Notes under the pieces: generated by a model
Databases searched by the model: none
The model's input: only the letters and a program-made list of their open reading frames with translations
Told to the model about the DNA's origin: nothing
From: Sporosarcina sp. ANT_H38
GTDB lineage: Bacteria > Bacillota > Bacilli > Bacillales_A > Planococcaceae
Direction of reading: 5' to 3'
Length of the DNA: 64,000 nucleotides
Assembly (NCBI RefSeq): GCF_008369195.1
Contig: NZ_VOBC01000007.1
Coordinates: 26,197 to 90,196 of the forward strand
In this document: piece after piece, positions 26,233-34,317 of the stretch
How positions within the stretch are numbered: the stretch's first letter is position 1
Layout: every line of letters starts with the position of its first letter
Position numbers and translations under genes: made by a program

Positions 26233-27416
26233 ACTATATATCGTTAAGAATGCGACTAACAGTTTTAACTGGCATGATTCTAATCATTACAACCATATTA
26301 TTAACCGTTATTTCTATTAGCATTGCAAACAACAAATTTGTCCAACCATTAACAGGTTCGATAGGTAAAGATGTGAATTTTAGCGAACTTCAATTAGATG
26401 AAAAACAAGAGATTGATTTAAAAACTCCTTCATCACTGCCCCCAGACATCTTCTTTTCAGAAGAAATTAATACGGTAAACAAGCAATTCCAATTCCAAAG
26501 TCTAATTTGGATGATTGTAATTATGGTTGGAGGTGTTGGAGCCATTTATTTCGTAGCTGGAAAAGCATTGGAGCCGGTTAAAAAATTACGTAAAAGTATA
26601 GAGGATATTAATGAACATAATTTGTCGGATCGTATCAATCATATACCTTCAAAAGATGAAATTGGTAACCTAGCCTCAGAATTTAATAAGATGCTCCAAC
26701 GATTAGAAAACTCGTTTACTTATCAAAAAAACTTTGCTGCAAATGCTGCTCATGAATTAAAAACGCCACTTACGATCATGAAAACAGGTATACAAATACT
26801 AAAGCTCGAATCATTACCATCCATTGATGACTACAAGGAGAATTTGGAGATTACAGAAGAAAGCACACAAAGACTCATTAATATTGTTGAAGATTTATTA
26901 ATGCTTGCAAATAATCATGCTGTAAAATTTTCAGACAAAATTGGCCTTCAACAAATGTTCGAAACGATTGCGCATGAAGTCGCTCCACTTTGTGCTGAAA
27001 AAAATATTACACTTACACTCAACAACTGTATAAAGAGCATAGTTGGCAACAAAGTTCTTATATACAGGGTCTTTTTTAATCTAATTGAAAATGCTGTAAA
27101 ATATAATACAATGAACGGCAAGATTGAGATAACCTGTCATGTTCAACGTGACCACATTCGTATTAGTATCGCTGACACAGGTATCGGTATCGCAAAGGAA
27201 GAACTTCCATTTATTTTCGAACCGTTTTACAGAGTGGATCAATCACGCACAAGAAGCTTAGGTGGCTCCGGGTTAGGTCTTTCAATCGTTAGGTCGATAA
27301 TCGAGAAGCATAAAGGACGAATACATGTTAAAAGTGCCAATAATATCGGTACTACTTTTGAAATAGAATTACTAAAAAACTGGTCGAACGCAAATATCGA
27401 AACACATACTAAGTGA
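26229..27416 (+). CDS. Sensor histidine kinase
   Basis: The protein has 395 residues. Two membrane segments (about 10-32 and 91-112) enclose a short extracytoplasmic loop of about 58 residues. A HAMP segment follows, then the H-box AANAAHELKTPLTIMKTG (His175), an N-box with NLIENAVKYN, and G-boxes DTGIGIAKEELP and GGSGLGLSIV. It is the partner of the preceding regulator. The small external loop suggests sensing at the membrane surface or of a peptide; the secreted repeat protein next door is a candidate partner. Confidence 0.95.
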   Translation: MNYISLRMRLTVLTGMILIITTILLTVISISIANNKFVQPLTGSIGKDVNFSELQLDEKQEIDLKTPSSLPPDIFFSEEINTVNKQFQFQSLIWMIVIMVGGVGAIYFVAGKALEPVKKLRKSIEDINEHNLSDRINHIPSKDEIGNLASEFNKMLQRLENSFTYQKNFAANAAHELKTPLTIMKTGIQILKLESLPSIDDYKENLEITEESTQRLINIVEDLLMLANNHAVKFSDKIGLQQMFETIAHEVAPLCAEKNITLTLNNCIKSIVGNKVLIYRVFFNLIENAVKYNTMNGKIEITCHVQRDHIRISIADTGIGIAKEELPFIFEPFYRVDQSRTRSLGGSGLGLSIVRSIIEKHKGRIHVKSANNIGTTFEIELLKNWSNANIETHTK

Positions 27417-27489
27417 AAATTTTTCTTTCTAATAACTAAATATGAATATAAATTATTAAATGCAGGGAAGTATTTTCAATAGAAAATTC

Positions 27490-27715
27490 AACAATAGTAT
27501 TTATGAATCTGAAAAATGCACCCATTAGTTGAACAAGGATACAGATTAGCCACATGAGTTCAATCCGTAAAAACATTAATTCAATCGTTGAACGATCTTG
27601 TATCTCCCATACACGCCAGTTCACGGAAGTAGTTAACCCTGTTACTCAATAAAAAAAAGCTACCTTTTATGGCAGCTTTTTCTTAAATTAAAGTATCCGT
27701 TATTTGACGCTTACT
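27490..27715 (+). repeat. Degenerate repeat R4, copy 2
   Basis: It contains TTAGTTGAACAAGGATACAG, CACGGAAGTAGTTAAC, ACTCAATAAAAAA and AAAGTATCCGTTATTTGACG. The order and spacing resemble 24,715-24,840 and 34,060-34,240. Confidence 0.5.
27650..27686 (-). terminator. Terminator of the cyanate operon
   Basis: On the minus strand AAGCTGCC pairs with GGTAGCTT and is followed by eight T. It lies just beyond the deaminase stop codon. Confidence 0.82.
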
Positions 27716-27731
27716 TTTATATGTCATGTAT

Positions 27732-28199
27732 TTATTTGTTATTTAACTCGCTCCAACGCTCATATACTTTAAGACCTTCTTTGTCTTCTTGATGAACCAT
27801 AGGCAATCTACGTTGGTCCATTGGTTTACAATACTCATCATAAAAAGTATCGAACTCAAAGTATTTACGGTTGTCTATATAATGAGGAGCGTAATCTTTG
27901 CGTGTCGTGATGAATACAACTTTTTGGGGGCTACAATAGTATAGTGCACCCAAACACATTGGACATGGACTTGCAAGGATGTAAATTTCACAGTCCGTTA
28001 AGTGTTCTGTTCCTAACTTTTCACATGCTTTTCTAATAGCTAGTACTTCAGCGTGTGCAGTTGGGTCGTTAGTCTGTGCTACGAGATTTGGACTTTCAGC
28101 AATAATTTCTCCATCTCTTGTTACTACACAAGCAAATGGACGTCCGCCTTCTTCAACATTTTTAAGTGCCAAATCTATTGTGCGTTTAACAAAATCCAT
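27732..28199 (-). CDS. Nucleoside deaminase, guanine-deaminase-like
   Basis: This cytidine-deaminase-fold zinc enzyme has 155 residues. It has the catalytic pair TAHAEVLAIR (His49, Glu51) and the zinc-binding PCPMC (Cys79, Cys82). Length and sequence resemble Bacillus guanine deaminase GuaD. It is the third gene of an operon with carbonic anhydrase and cyanase, which suggests a nitrogen-scavenging role, but the sequence does not decide the substrate. Confidence 0.85.
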   Translation of the reverse strand: MDFVKRTIDLALKNVEEGGRPFACVVTRDGEIIAESPNLVAQTNDPTAHAEVLAIRKACEKLGTEHLTDCEIYILASPCPMCLGALYYCSPQKVVFITTRKDYAPHYIDNRKYFEFDTFYDEYCKPMDQRRLPMVHQEDKEGLKVYERWSELNNK

Positions 28200-28229
28200 A
28201 ATGAAGCCCTCCTACGTTAGAGTAATTAA

Positions 28230-28673
28230 TCACCATTTTCTATAAGGCAAGAATTTTCCATTCAAAGTAAGGATTATACGATCGCCTCTAGGATCTTCTT
28301 TTTTCTGAACATCCATTTCAAAATCAATCGCACTCATGATTCCTTCGCCAAGTTTCTCTTGAATCAATTCTTTAATTGTTGGGCCGTATACTAATAACAT
28401 TTCGTATAAACGGTATAGACCCGGATCAGTAGGAGGCATTTTTACTACATCTCCCCGGAATGGAATTTGTGTTAAAGCTTGCACTACTTCTTCATCCAAA
28501 TCTAACAGTTTACCCATTTTTTCCGCTTCAGGCCGAGTCATTGTGGCTTGTCCTAATAAAGCTGTTACAATCCAGCTTTCAGCGTTTTCGCTTTCCATTG
28601 CGATTTCGTTCCATGTTAAACCTTTTGCAAATTTTGCATCAAGAATTTTTTGAGTCGCTTCTTTTCTATTCAT
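28230..28673 (-). CDS. cynS: Cyanase (cyanate hydratase)
   Basis: This decameric enzyme converts cyanate and bicarbonate to carbamate and CO2, and carbamate then gives ammonia. The product is 147 residues. The catalytic residues known from E. coli (Arg96, Glu99, Ser122) are present as Arg88 and Glu91 in YRLYEMLLVYGP and Ser114 in GIMSAIDFEMD, with a constant offset of eight. The N-terminal helical domain is complete. It lies 21 bases downstream of the carbonic anhydrase gene, as in cynTS operons. Confidence 0.96.
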   Translation of the reverse strand: MNRKEATQKILDAKFAKGLTWNEIAMESENAESWIVTALLGQATMTRPEAEKMGKLLDLDEEVVQALTQIPFRGDVVKMPPTDPGLYRLYEMLLVYGPTIKELIQEKLGEGIMSAIDFEMDVQKKEDPRGDRIILTLNGKFLPYRKW

Positions 28674-28694
28674 TTATAAAAACTCCCTTTTAAT

Positions 28695-29276
28695 TTATTT
28701 TTTTTTGTTAGCTAATTCTTTATATCCATCAACAATTAAATCCAACTTCCCTGTGTGAGGGTCAATTGCAAGACCATGTACAGGGACATCTTTTGGAATG
28801 AGTGGATGGTTTCGTACTAATTCGATATTCGAATTAATGGAATCGACGACATCATTAAATCCAAACAACCATTTGTGTAGATCAATCCCAGCATATTCTA
28901 GAGCAGAAAGAATATTTGGAGATGTTACACCTCGATCTACCATCTTTTGCAGCGTTCCTTCTGGATTACTTTGGCTCATCCCGCACCCATGATGTCCAAT
29001 AATATAAATTTCTTCAGCGTTCAGTTCGTATACAGAAGTAACAATACTGCGCATAATACTACCGAACGCATGGCTAATTATTCCACCTGCATTTTTAATG
29101 ATTTTCGCATCACCATTGTGTATATCTAAAGCTTTTGGAAGTAGCTCAATTAAACGAGCATCCATGCATGAAACGACAACCATACGCTTTTGTGGCATTT
29201 TAGTTGCCTCGTACGGTACATATTCTTTTTTTGCTACAAACTGGTCGTTGTACTTCAAAATTTCTTGTAGTAACAT
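28695..29276 (-). CDS. Beta-class carbonic anhydrase
   Basis: The protein has 193 residues. Zinc ligands are Cys37 and the Asp39 partner in VVSCMDARL, His95 or His96, and Cys98 in IIGHHGCGM. It interconverts CO2 and bicarbonate. With cyanase directly downstream it should recycle the CO2 released by cyanate breakdown, the role of CynT. GGAGG precedes the ATG. It is the first gene of the operon and diverges from an Lrp-family regulator. Confidence 0.93.
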   Translation of the reverse strand: MLLQEILKYNDQFVAKKEYVPYEATKMPQKRMVVVSCMDARLIELLPKALDIHNGDAKIIKNAGGIISHAFGSIMRSIVTSVYELNAEEIYIIGHHGCGMSQSNPEGTLQKMVDRGVTSPNILSALEYAGIDLHKWLFGFNDVVDSINSNIELVRNHPLIPKDVPVHGLAIDPHTGKLDLIVDGYKELANKKK

Positions 29277-29407
29277 TCGGTTAACCTCCTCTGAATTTAT
29301 ATCCCATTTCTATATAAATTAACTAAATGTATATGGCTAAACAATTAGTGAAATAGGATATAAACTAAGTATAGAGATACGTATACAAAAGCAGAATAAG
29401 TTGGCGA

Positions 29408-29866
29408 ATGGCTTTTTGGTCTACTACTTTCATGGTGAAAGGATTGAGGATTATCGTTGATCATATAGATCTAGAAATACTGACATTATTAAAAGAAAAC
29501 TCAAGAATACAATGGAAAGAAATTGGTCAAAAAGTACATATGACCGGGCAAGCTGTAGGAAATCGTATTCGAAGATTAGAGGATATGGGGGTCATTGAAC
29601 AGTACACAATCACGATAAATAGAGCGCAATTAGTACAACCTATAACCGCGTTTATTACTTTTTTTGTTGAAACGACTTATCATAAAACATTTCATGATTT
29701 TTTCCGAACAGAAGAGGTAATTTCTGAAGTACACCGCACTAGCGGAGACGGATGCTACTTATTGACTGGACACTTTGGTTCAAATGAAGAGCTGCAGTTG
29801 TTTCTTGAACGTCTTTTAAAGTATGGAAATTATCGTGTTAACCTTTCGATAGGAAAGATTAAGTAA
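29408..29866 (+). CDS. Lrp/AsnC-family transcriptional regulator
   Basis: The helix-turn-helix (about 18-65) reads DHIDLEILTLLKENSRIQWK and TGQAVGNRIRRLEDMGVI. A ligand-binding domain follows, ending SIGKIK. The total is 152 residues. The start is uncertain: ATG 29408 and ATG 29432 both lack a strong binding site. It is divergent from the carbonic anhydrase/cyanase/deaminase operon and is the likely regulator of it, whereas E. coli uses the LysR-type CynR. Confidence 0.85.
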   Translation: MAFWSTTFMVKGLRIIVDHIDLEILTLLKENSRIQWKEIGQKVHMTGQAVGNRIRRLEDMGVIEQYTITINRAQLVQPITAFITFFVETTYHKTFHDFFRTEEVISEVHRTSGDGCYLLTGHFGSNEELQLFLERLLKYGNYRVNLSIGKIK

Positions 29867-30054
29867 CTTCATTAAATGTTTCCTGTATTCCCTAGGTGTC
29901 TCTTAACAGCATTTTCATATCAGAATCAAAATCCAAACAACCGGACATCCAAAAATAAGACCAAATTTTTATAACCCATATTAATTACTTCTTATTTTCT
30001 AGAATCATTATATTTTATTAATGCATTTCCGGATTTTATCCGAGGATGTATTTA

Positions 30055-30630
30055 TTAAAAACCTATTATATATCCACAAAAAAGGACATAGAAGCCACGT
30101 AAAGGCATCCGATACTTAAACAAAGGCACCCCTTTACTTAGTTCTCTTTTGGCACGGATTAGTATGCTTTTAGAAATCCCTGTAATTACTTGCACTTGCG
30201 TGTAAGAATTTGTTTTCAATAGTTGTAAAGCGTGTGCTACTTGCTTTTTAGTGAATTTCTTTGGCCAACCTTCACGGAAATTAGGATTCTGCTTCGCAAT
30301 GGCTGATAATGTTCTTAAAATTAATCTGCCAATTGATTTATCTTCTGCAAGTCCCATATTTAGTATGTGAACCTTGAATCTTTTTGAAAGTAATTCTTTG
30401 ATTAGATTTACTCCATCTTCTGTCGAACTTGCGAAACGCTCTAGCTTTGTAACTACCAATGTATCGCCTTTTTTCAGCAATGGAAGTAACTCTACAAATT
30501 GGGGACGACCAGCCTTAGTTCCAGTGGATTTCTCGGAATAGATTTTGTCACAACCTTCACTGTCCAGTGTAGGCAGCTGTAAATCTAAATCTTGTGAAGC
30601 TGTACTCACGCGGCAATAAACATATTTCAT
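30055..30630 (-). pseudogene. Serine recombinase (resolvase) with internal deletion
   Basis: The N-terminus [20 protein letters not shown] carries the nucleophile Ser9, and [14 protein letters not shown] is the conserved active-site block, with Ser where Arg is usual in DRFARS. After [10 protein letters not shown] the sequence jumps straight to [15 protein letters not shown]. In related resolvases about 20 residues (the FAEFERD...ERT segment at the start of the long E helix) lie between these parts, so an in-frame deletion has removed part of the dimer and strand-exchange helix. The C-terminal helix-turn-helix remains. It is probably inactive. Confidence 0.75.
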
Positions 30631-30655
30631 ATGTATTTTTTTTTTGCGGTCCATT

Positions 30656-30750
30656 TATGACACTTAGTTGCGCCACCGCTTGTAGTCTCGATATTACTGC
30701 AGCCACAAATCAGTGTCGATACTTTAAAGTTATGACACATGCAATAGTAA
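30656..30750. other. Possible resolution site upstream of the recombinase
   Basis: TTATGACAC occurs twice (near 30655 and 30724), with AGTGTCGATA between. Spaced repeats just upstream of a resolvase gene can be res subsites, but the arrangement is incomplete. Confidence 0.25.
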
Positions 30751-30769
30751 AAAAAGTCTCCCTTTCTAA

Positions 30770-30870
30770 ATGAAAGAGAGGCTTTTCGTAAATCTAACAT
30801 ATTTACATTGTGTTAGGTTCAGAAGTATTTTGAGTACACCTTAATACATCTACTGCTTTAATTCAAGCTT
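30770..30870 (+). repeat. Direct repeat R3, copy 2
   Basis: It matches 24,598-24,700 in the same orientation: GTAAATCTAACATATTT, TTTTGAGTACACCTTAATAC and ATCTACTGCTTTAATTC. Confidence 0.7.
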
Positions 30871-30903
30871 TGGAAGCTGCATGCATCTAAATTGAATTTA
30901 ATG

Positions 30904-31092
30904 TATAATGGTAATATATGGTTCATTCTTACTACCCCTCTAAACTTTTTTATTCCAAGTGTTCAGTGATTTAATTGTTAGTATTCTTGAATTTTGCAAA
31001 GAAGAATAGTGGATTTTAGGAGGTATAAGACGAATGTGAAAACTACCCTGTACTAATCAGAATTAAATTTTGATTGTAAAGGGGTAGTAAGA
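30904..31092 (+). promoter_or_regulatory. Translational attenuator leader of the MFS exporter
   Basis: TATAAT at 30904-30909 is a good -10 element, although no clear -35 is seen. About 15 bases further, 30924-30939 is the perfect complement of 31080-31095, which contains the Shine-Dalgarno sequence and ATG of the exporter gene. A second anti-SD arm, ACTACCC at 31042-31048, extended by AATCA at 31055-31059, pairs with 31071-31075 and 31082-31088. That arm lies inside a tiny leader ORF (31036-31056) with its own AGGAGGT. Ribosome stalling on the leader ORF would open this hairpin and free the exporter SD. Confidence 0.72.
31036..31056 (+). CDS. Leader peptide MKTTLY
   Basis: GTG at 31036 starts six codons and a TAA, preceded by AGGAGGT about 11 bases upstream. 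An overlapping ATG at 31034 is followed at once by TGA. The codons ACT ACC CTG TAC overlap the anti-SD arm for the exporter. Only context supports it. Confidence 0.5.
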   Translation: MKTTLY

Positions 31093-32316
31093 ATGAAGAG
31101 TGCATCTTTCCGTTTTCTTTGGATTGGTCAATCAATGGCCAATTTGGGTGATATTTTTTATATTGTAGGGCTTATTTCAATTTTATATGCTTCGACAGAT
31201 TCACCATTTACATTGGCGTTGGTACCATTTCTCAGTATGTTTGGTCGTTTTATAAGCGGGATGATTTCCCCGCTACTGTTGAATAGATATCCTCTAAAAA
31301 AACTGCTTGTTTACTCGCAAGTAAGTAAGACACTATTGTTGTATTTGCTAGCGCTTATCTTAGTATTTCATATGACGTCCAGCGTGCTCGTACTATTAAG
31401 TTTCGTATTTACAATTGCGTTTTTAGATGGATGGGCAGCGCCAGCAAGCCAAGCAATGTTGCCGCGTTTGGTTCCCAAAAATGAACTTGTGAAAGCTAAT
31501 AGCTTCTTTTCCGTTATTTATGAAACCGTAAATTTAGGTGGATGGGCGATTGGTGGTTTAATTGTTGCATTTTTAAGCGGTCAAACTGTTATTTTAATTA
31601 CGGTTGTTTTGTATCTGATGGCTACTTTACTCATGACTAAAATTATAGATCCAACCGAATTTCAAAGAAAAATTTCCAAAGGTCGTCAGATTGGTGAGTT
31701 AAAAGAAGGTTGGCAAATCGTCTGGAGAAATCCGCTGTATAAGAGTCTTTATGTGATCATCGTATTTGAGGCCGTTGCAAATGTTGTATGGATTGCTTCT
31801 ATACTTTACGTCTTCGTGACTGAAATTCTTGGTGAGACTGAGGCTTGGTGGGGATATATTAATACCTCATTTTTTATTGGAATGGTCGTTGGTGGGATTA
31901 TATGCTCACGTTTCACCTTAATATTCGAGAAAAAGCTAAAGTGTGTTTTGATTATTTTTTCCTTTGGAATCAGTATCATGACATTTCTTTTCGGTTTAAC
32001 GGAGATGGCTTGGTTGTCCCTTATCTTTGCAGGACTCAATGGGGTATTTCAACAACTAAAAGCAATTGCTTCGAACACATTTCTTCAAAAATCAGCCAGC
32101 ACTGAAGAACTTCCTAAAATCTATGCCGCACAAAGTGCGTTGGTGTCGTTATTATTTGCAGTTTCCTCTTTACTGTTTGGTGCTCTTGCTGAGATAGGGA
32201 ATGTAAGAATTACATTTATTATTTCAGCAGCATTGTTAGGAATTGCAGCAATTTATACTGTGATTCGCCATCGTCGTTTTGCTATAGAGGAATCAAATTT
32301 CCCGTTTGAAAGATAA
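31093..32316 (+). CDS. MFS drug-efflux-type transporter
   Basis: This 407-residue membrane protein has about twelve hydrophobic segments. It shows the pattern of macrolide-efflux-like MFS proteins: FRFLWIGQSMANLGDIFY at the N-terminus, FLDGWAAPASQAMLPRLVP in the first half, and the central cytoplasmic GELKEGWQIVWRNPLYKSL. AGGGGTAG is its binding site. The long leader with an anti-SD and a leader peptide is the arrangement found before ribosome-antibiotic resistance genes, so a ribosome-targeting drug is a reasonable guess for the substrate. Confidence 0.85.
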   Translation: MKSASFRFLWIGQSMANLGDIFYIVGLISILYASTDSPFTLALVPFLSMFGRFISGMISPLLLNRYPLKKLLVYSQVSKTLLLYLLALILVFHMTSSVLVLLSFVFTIAFLDGWAAPASQAMLPRLVPKNELVKANSFFSVIYETVNLGGWAIGGLIVAFLSGQTVILITVVLYLMATLLMTKIIDPTEFQRKISKGRQIGELKEGWQIVWRNPLYKSLYVIIVFEAVANVVWIASILYVFVTEILGETEAWWGYINTSFFIGMVVGGIICSRFTLIFEKKLKCVLIIFSFGISIMTFLFGLTEMAWLSLIFAGLNGVFQQLKAIASNTFLQKSASTEELPKIYAAQSALVSLLFAVSSLLFGALAEIGNVRITFIISAALLGIAAIYTVIRHRRFAIEESNFPFER

Positions 32317-32324
32317 TCAGCACG

Positions 32325-32378
32325 AAAAGGTAAACTACCCTAGCTACGTAGGCTTAGGGATGGTTTACCTTTTATTTT
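32325..32378 (+). terminator. Terminator of the MFS exporter
   Basis: AAAAGGTAAACTACCCTA pairs with the complementary arm ending at 32372, with a T-rich tail. Confidence 0.85.
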
Positions 32379-32411
32379 TATACTTTTATTCATATCTAAT
32401 GCATTAATCGC

Positions 32412-32458
32412 CCTTTATATCTTATAATACGATACAATCGTATTATAAGATATAAAGG
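32412..32458. promoter_or_regulatory. 22-bp perfect palindrome before the MarR gene
   Basis: Arms 32412-32433 and 32437-32458 are fully complementary around ACA. The core TACGAT-ACA-ATCGTA looks like a MarR operator. The right arm runs into the Shine-Dalgarno sequence, so the transcript could also form a hairpin hiding it. Confidence 0.85.
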
Positions 32459-32468
32459 AGTGGTATTT

Positions 32469-32885
32469 GTGAATAGTAAAATCACGCTATTAAATCAATA
32501 TTGGACGGATATATATTTTCATTTACATTATCCCCATAAAGAAAAGATTTCTCATCAAGTGGTTCGTATTCTGCAACTCGTAGATAAACAGGAAGAAACA
32601 GGAATCAATGAAATTGCCGCACATATACAAGTTTCCCACAATACGGCTTCGGAACATGCTAAAAGAATGATTGAAAAGGGGTATATAGTAAAGGGGAGAG
32701 ATCCTCTAGATGAAAGAAAAGTAATTCTTAATCTAACGAACTTAGGTGACGAAGTTTTACATAAAAACACAAGTCTAGATGTAGATAAATTAGAACAAGT
32801 GTTGAATCAGTTGGATGAAGATGAAAAAAAATTAGTAGAACAAGCTCTAAAAATCTTAAGTGAGCGAGCTAAACAATGTATTTGA
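32469..32885 (+). CDS. MarR-family transcriptional regulator
   Basis: This 138-residue winged-helix regulator has the recognition segment IQVSHNTASEHAKRMIEKGY and the wing DPLDERKVILNLT. GTG at 32469 is chosen because AAGGAGTGG precedes it. A GTG at 32460 lies inside that site. A perfect palindrome just upstream suggests autoregulation. It overlaps the next gene by ten bases. Confidence 0.88.
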   Translation: MNSKITLLNQYWTDIYFHLHYPHKEKISHQVVRILQLVDKQEETGINEIAAHIQVSHNTASEHAKRMIEKGYIVKGRDPLDERKVILNLTNLGDEVLHKNTSLDVDKLEQVLNQLDEDEKKLVEQALKILSERAKQCI

Positions 32886-33229
32886 TAATGAAAATAATTG
32901 CTTCAGCTATCGTTATTGGTATTGTGACGGAGATTTCGAGAAGATTTCCTTCGTATGGAGGGGTAATAGCTGCCCTTCCTTTAGTCAGTTTGCTCAGCAT
33001 TGTATGGCTGTATGTCCAGGGAGAACAAACAGCGACATTAAGTAAGTTTGCATTAGGAGTACTTTGGGGATTTCCAGCAACCGCATTTTTGTTGATAATC
33101 GTTTATGTAGCCTTACAAAGTTCCGTTCATTTATTTATCTCCATCGGTTTAGGAATAAGTGGCTGGATACTCTTTTTATTGGTTCAAGATTTCGTCTTAA
33201 AATACATAAAAATTCTTTTCTTAACTTAA
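32876..33229 (+). CDS. DUF3147-like small membrane protein
   Basis: The product is 117 residues with four hydrophobic segments and the motif VTEISRRFPSYGGVIAALPL, which I recall from the DUF3147 family. Its function is unknown. It overlaps the MarR gene, so it is the probable target of that regulator. ATG 32876 is used; ATG 32888 (MKIIAS) is an alternative. Confidence 0.75.
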   Translation: MYLIMKIIASAIVIGIVTEISRRFPSYGGVIAALPLVSLLSIVWLYVQGEQTATLSKFALGVLWGFPATAFLLIIVYVALQSSVHLFISIGLGISGWILFLLVQDFVLKYIKILFLT

Positions 33230-33339
33230 CTGGGGAGGGGGTAAATAAAGAATCGAAGTTCTTGTGCTTCAGTGAGAATCATCAACATTTACTAATTAAC
33301 TCTAACTATATATATTGAACCCCTAGCGTTGCTTTAACT

Positions 33340-33770
33340 AACACTAAAAGTTAAGGATTCTTAATATATTCGGAAACGTAAAGAACCTAAAAGAAAAAGG
33401 ACTCACGAATAGTCAAGAAAGTCTTTATGTCATGGAGGCTGCTCTTGGAGACGGGGACTTACAAACCAAACTGGGTTTCTTTTCAATTAATGTATATCAA
33501 TTGTCTTAGAAAAATATTGACGTGGATCAAGCCATTCTTTCGAGTCTGTTTTTGGGTCTTGTCGATCAATTGAATGCAAGTTATTAAATGGCAAAGACAA
33601 AGATGACTTTGAAAGTTATCGTAAGCCGAGGAAAAGAAATGTAACTAATCACGAATCGATTTGATCTTTCATAGGACGATATTAACAAGATCTATCGTTC
33701 ACGTTGGGCAATTGAACTGTTTTTCAAGTGGATTAAGTATGCCGTAAAAATAAGAGTTATCTTGCACTCA
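33340..33770 (+). mobile_element. Remnant of an IS4-family transposase
   Basis: Scattered frames match an IS4-type transposase. The N-terminal part reads LQTKLGFFSINVYQLS, a stop, then KNIDVDQAILSSLFLGLVDQ (33465-33575). The C-terminal part reads DDINKIYRSRWAIELFFKWI (33681-33740), including the conserved Y-(2)-R-x-x-W-x-I-E-x-x-F-K pattern with the catalytic glutamate. The middle is missing, and several stops and frameshifts occur. No terminal inverted repeats are clear. Confidence 0.8.
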
Positions 33771-33794
33771 TTAGATTAATAATTTCATTAATAA

Positions 33795-34022
33795 TTAATT
33801 TTTCTTTTTTAAAATAAATATTTCTCTAATAAATGCCCCGATTGCTCCAGATACAAAGATTGTAGAAAGTAAGTTCACGACTCTTACAAATGTATGGGGC
33901 GTATAAATAACTTGAACGCTTTGAATAATTACAATTAAGCCGAAAATAATGGATACCACTACTATGAATTTTGACGTAGCTTCCCTTCGATTATTTATTA
34001 TAATCACCCTCTCATATTCCAA
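33795..34022 (-). CDS. Small two-segment membrane protein
   Basis: This frame of up to 75 residues has two hydrophobic helices (about 18-38 and 48-68) and the lysine-rich end FILKKKN. The start is doubtful: TTG at 34022 has no binding site, while GTG near 34007 is inside GAGAGGGTG. The family is not recognised. Confidence 0.5.
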   Translation of the reverse strand: MEYERVIIINNRREATSKFIVVVSIIFGLIVIIQSVQVIYTPHTFVRVVNLLSTIFVSGAIGAFIREIFILKKKN

Positions 34023-34059
34023 TTATATACCAGATAACTTTATATGACGTTTCTTGTTA

Positions 34060-34240
34060 TTCGGCCAGTTAATTTAACAAAGAATTGGATTAGCTACATG
34101 AAATCCAACCCGATTTGATAACTGAAAGGGTTTGTATACGCTATTTTATGAAATAATTTAGCTTTAATACTCAATAAAAAATGCCATGAAAGGCAGCCAA
34201 TACTTAACAAAAGCACCCGTTAGTTTAATAAGACAACTTA
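34060..34240 (+). repeat. Degenerate repeat R4, copy 3
   Basis: It contains ATTGGATTAGCTACATGAAA, CGATTTGATAACTGAA, TTGTATACG, ACTCAATAAAAAATGCCATG and AACAAAAGCACCCGTTAGTT. Blocks recur at 24,715, 27,490 and 34,735. Confidence 0.5.
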
Positions 34241-34317
34241 GTTAGATATTCCAAAAAAAGGATTTTAATTAATGTGTGTCGAATATTCACACTAATACTA
34301 AAAAAAGGTGGGATAAA

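Noticed and set aside
30656..30750. Functional res site for the recombinase
   Set aside because: Only two short direct repeats are visible and the recombinase itself is damaged, so it is listed only as a weak possibility.
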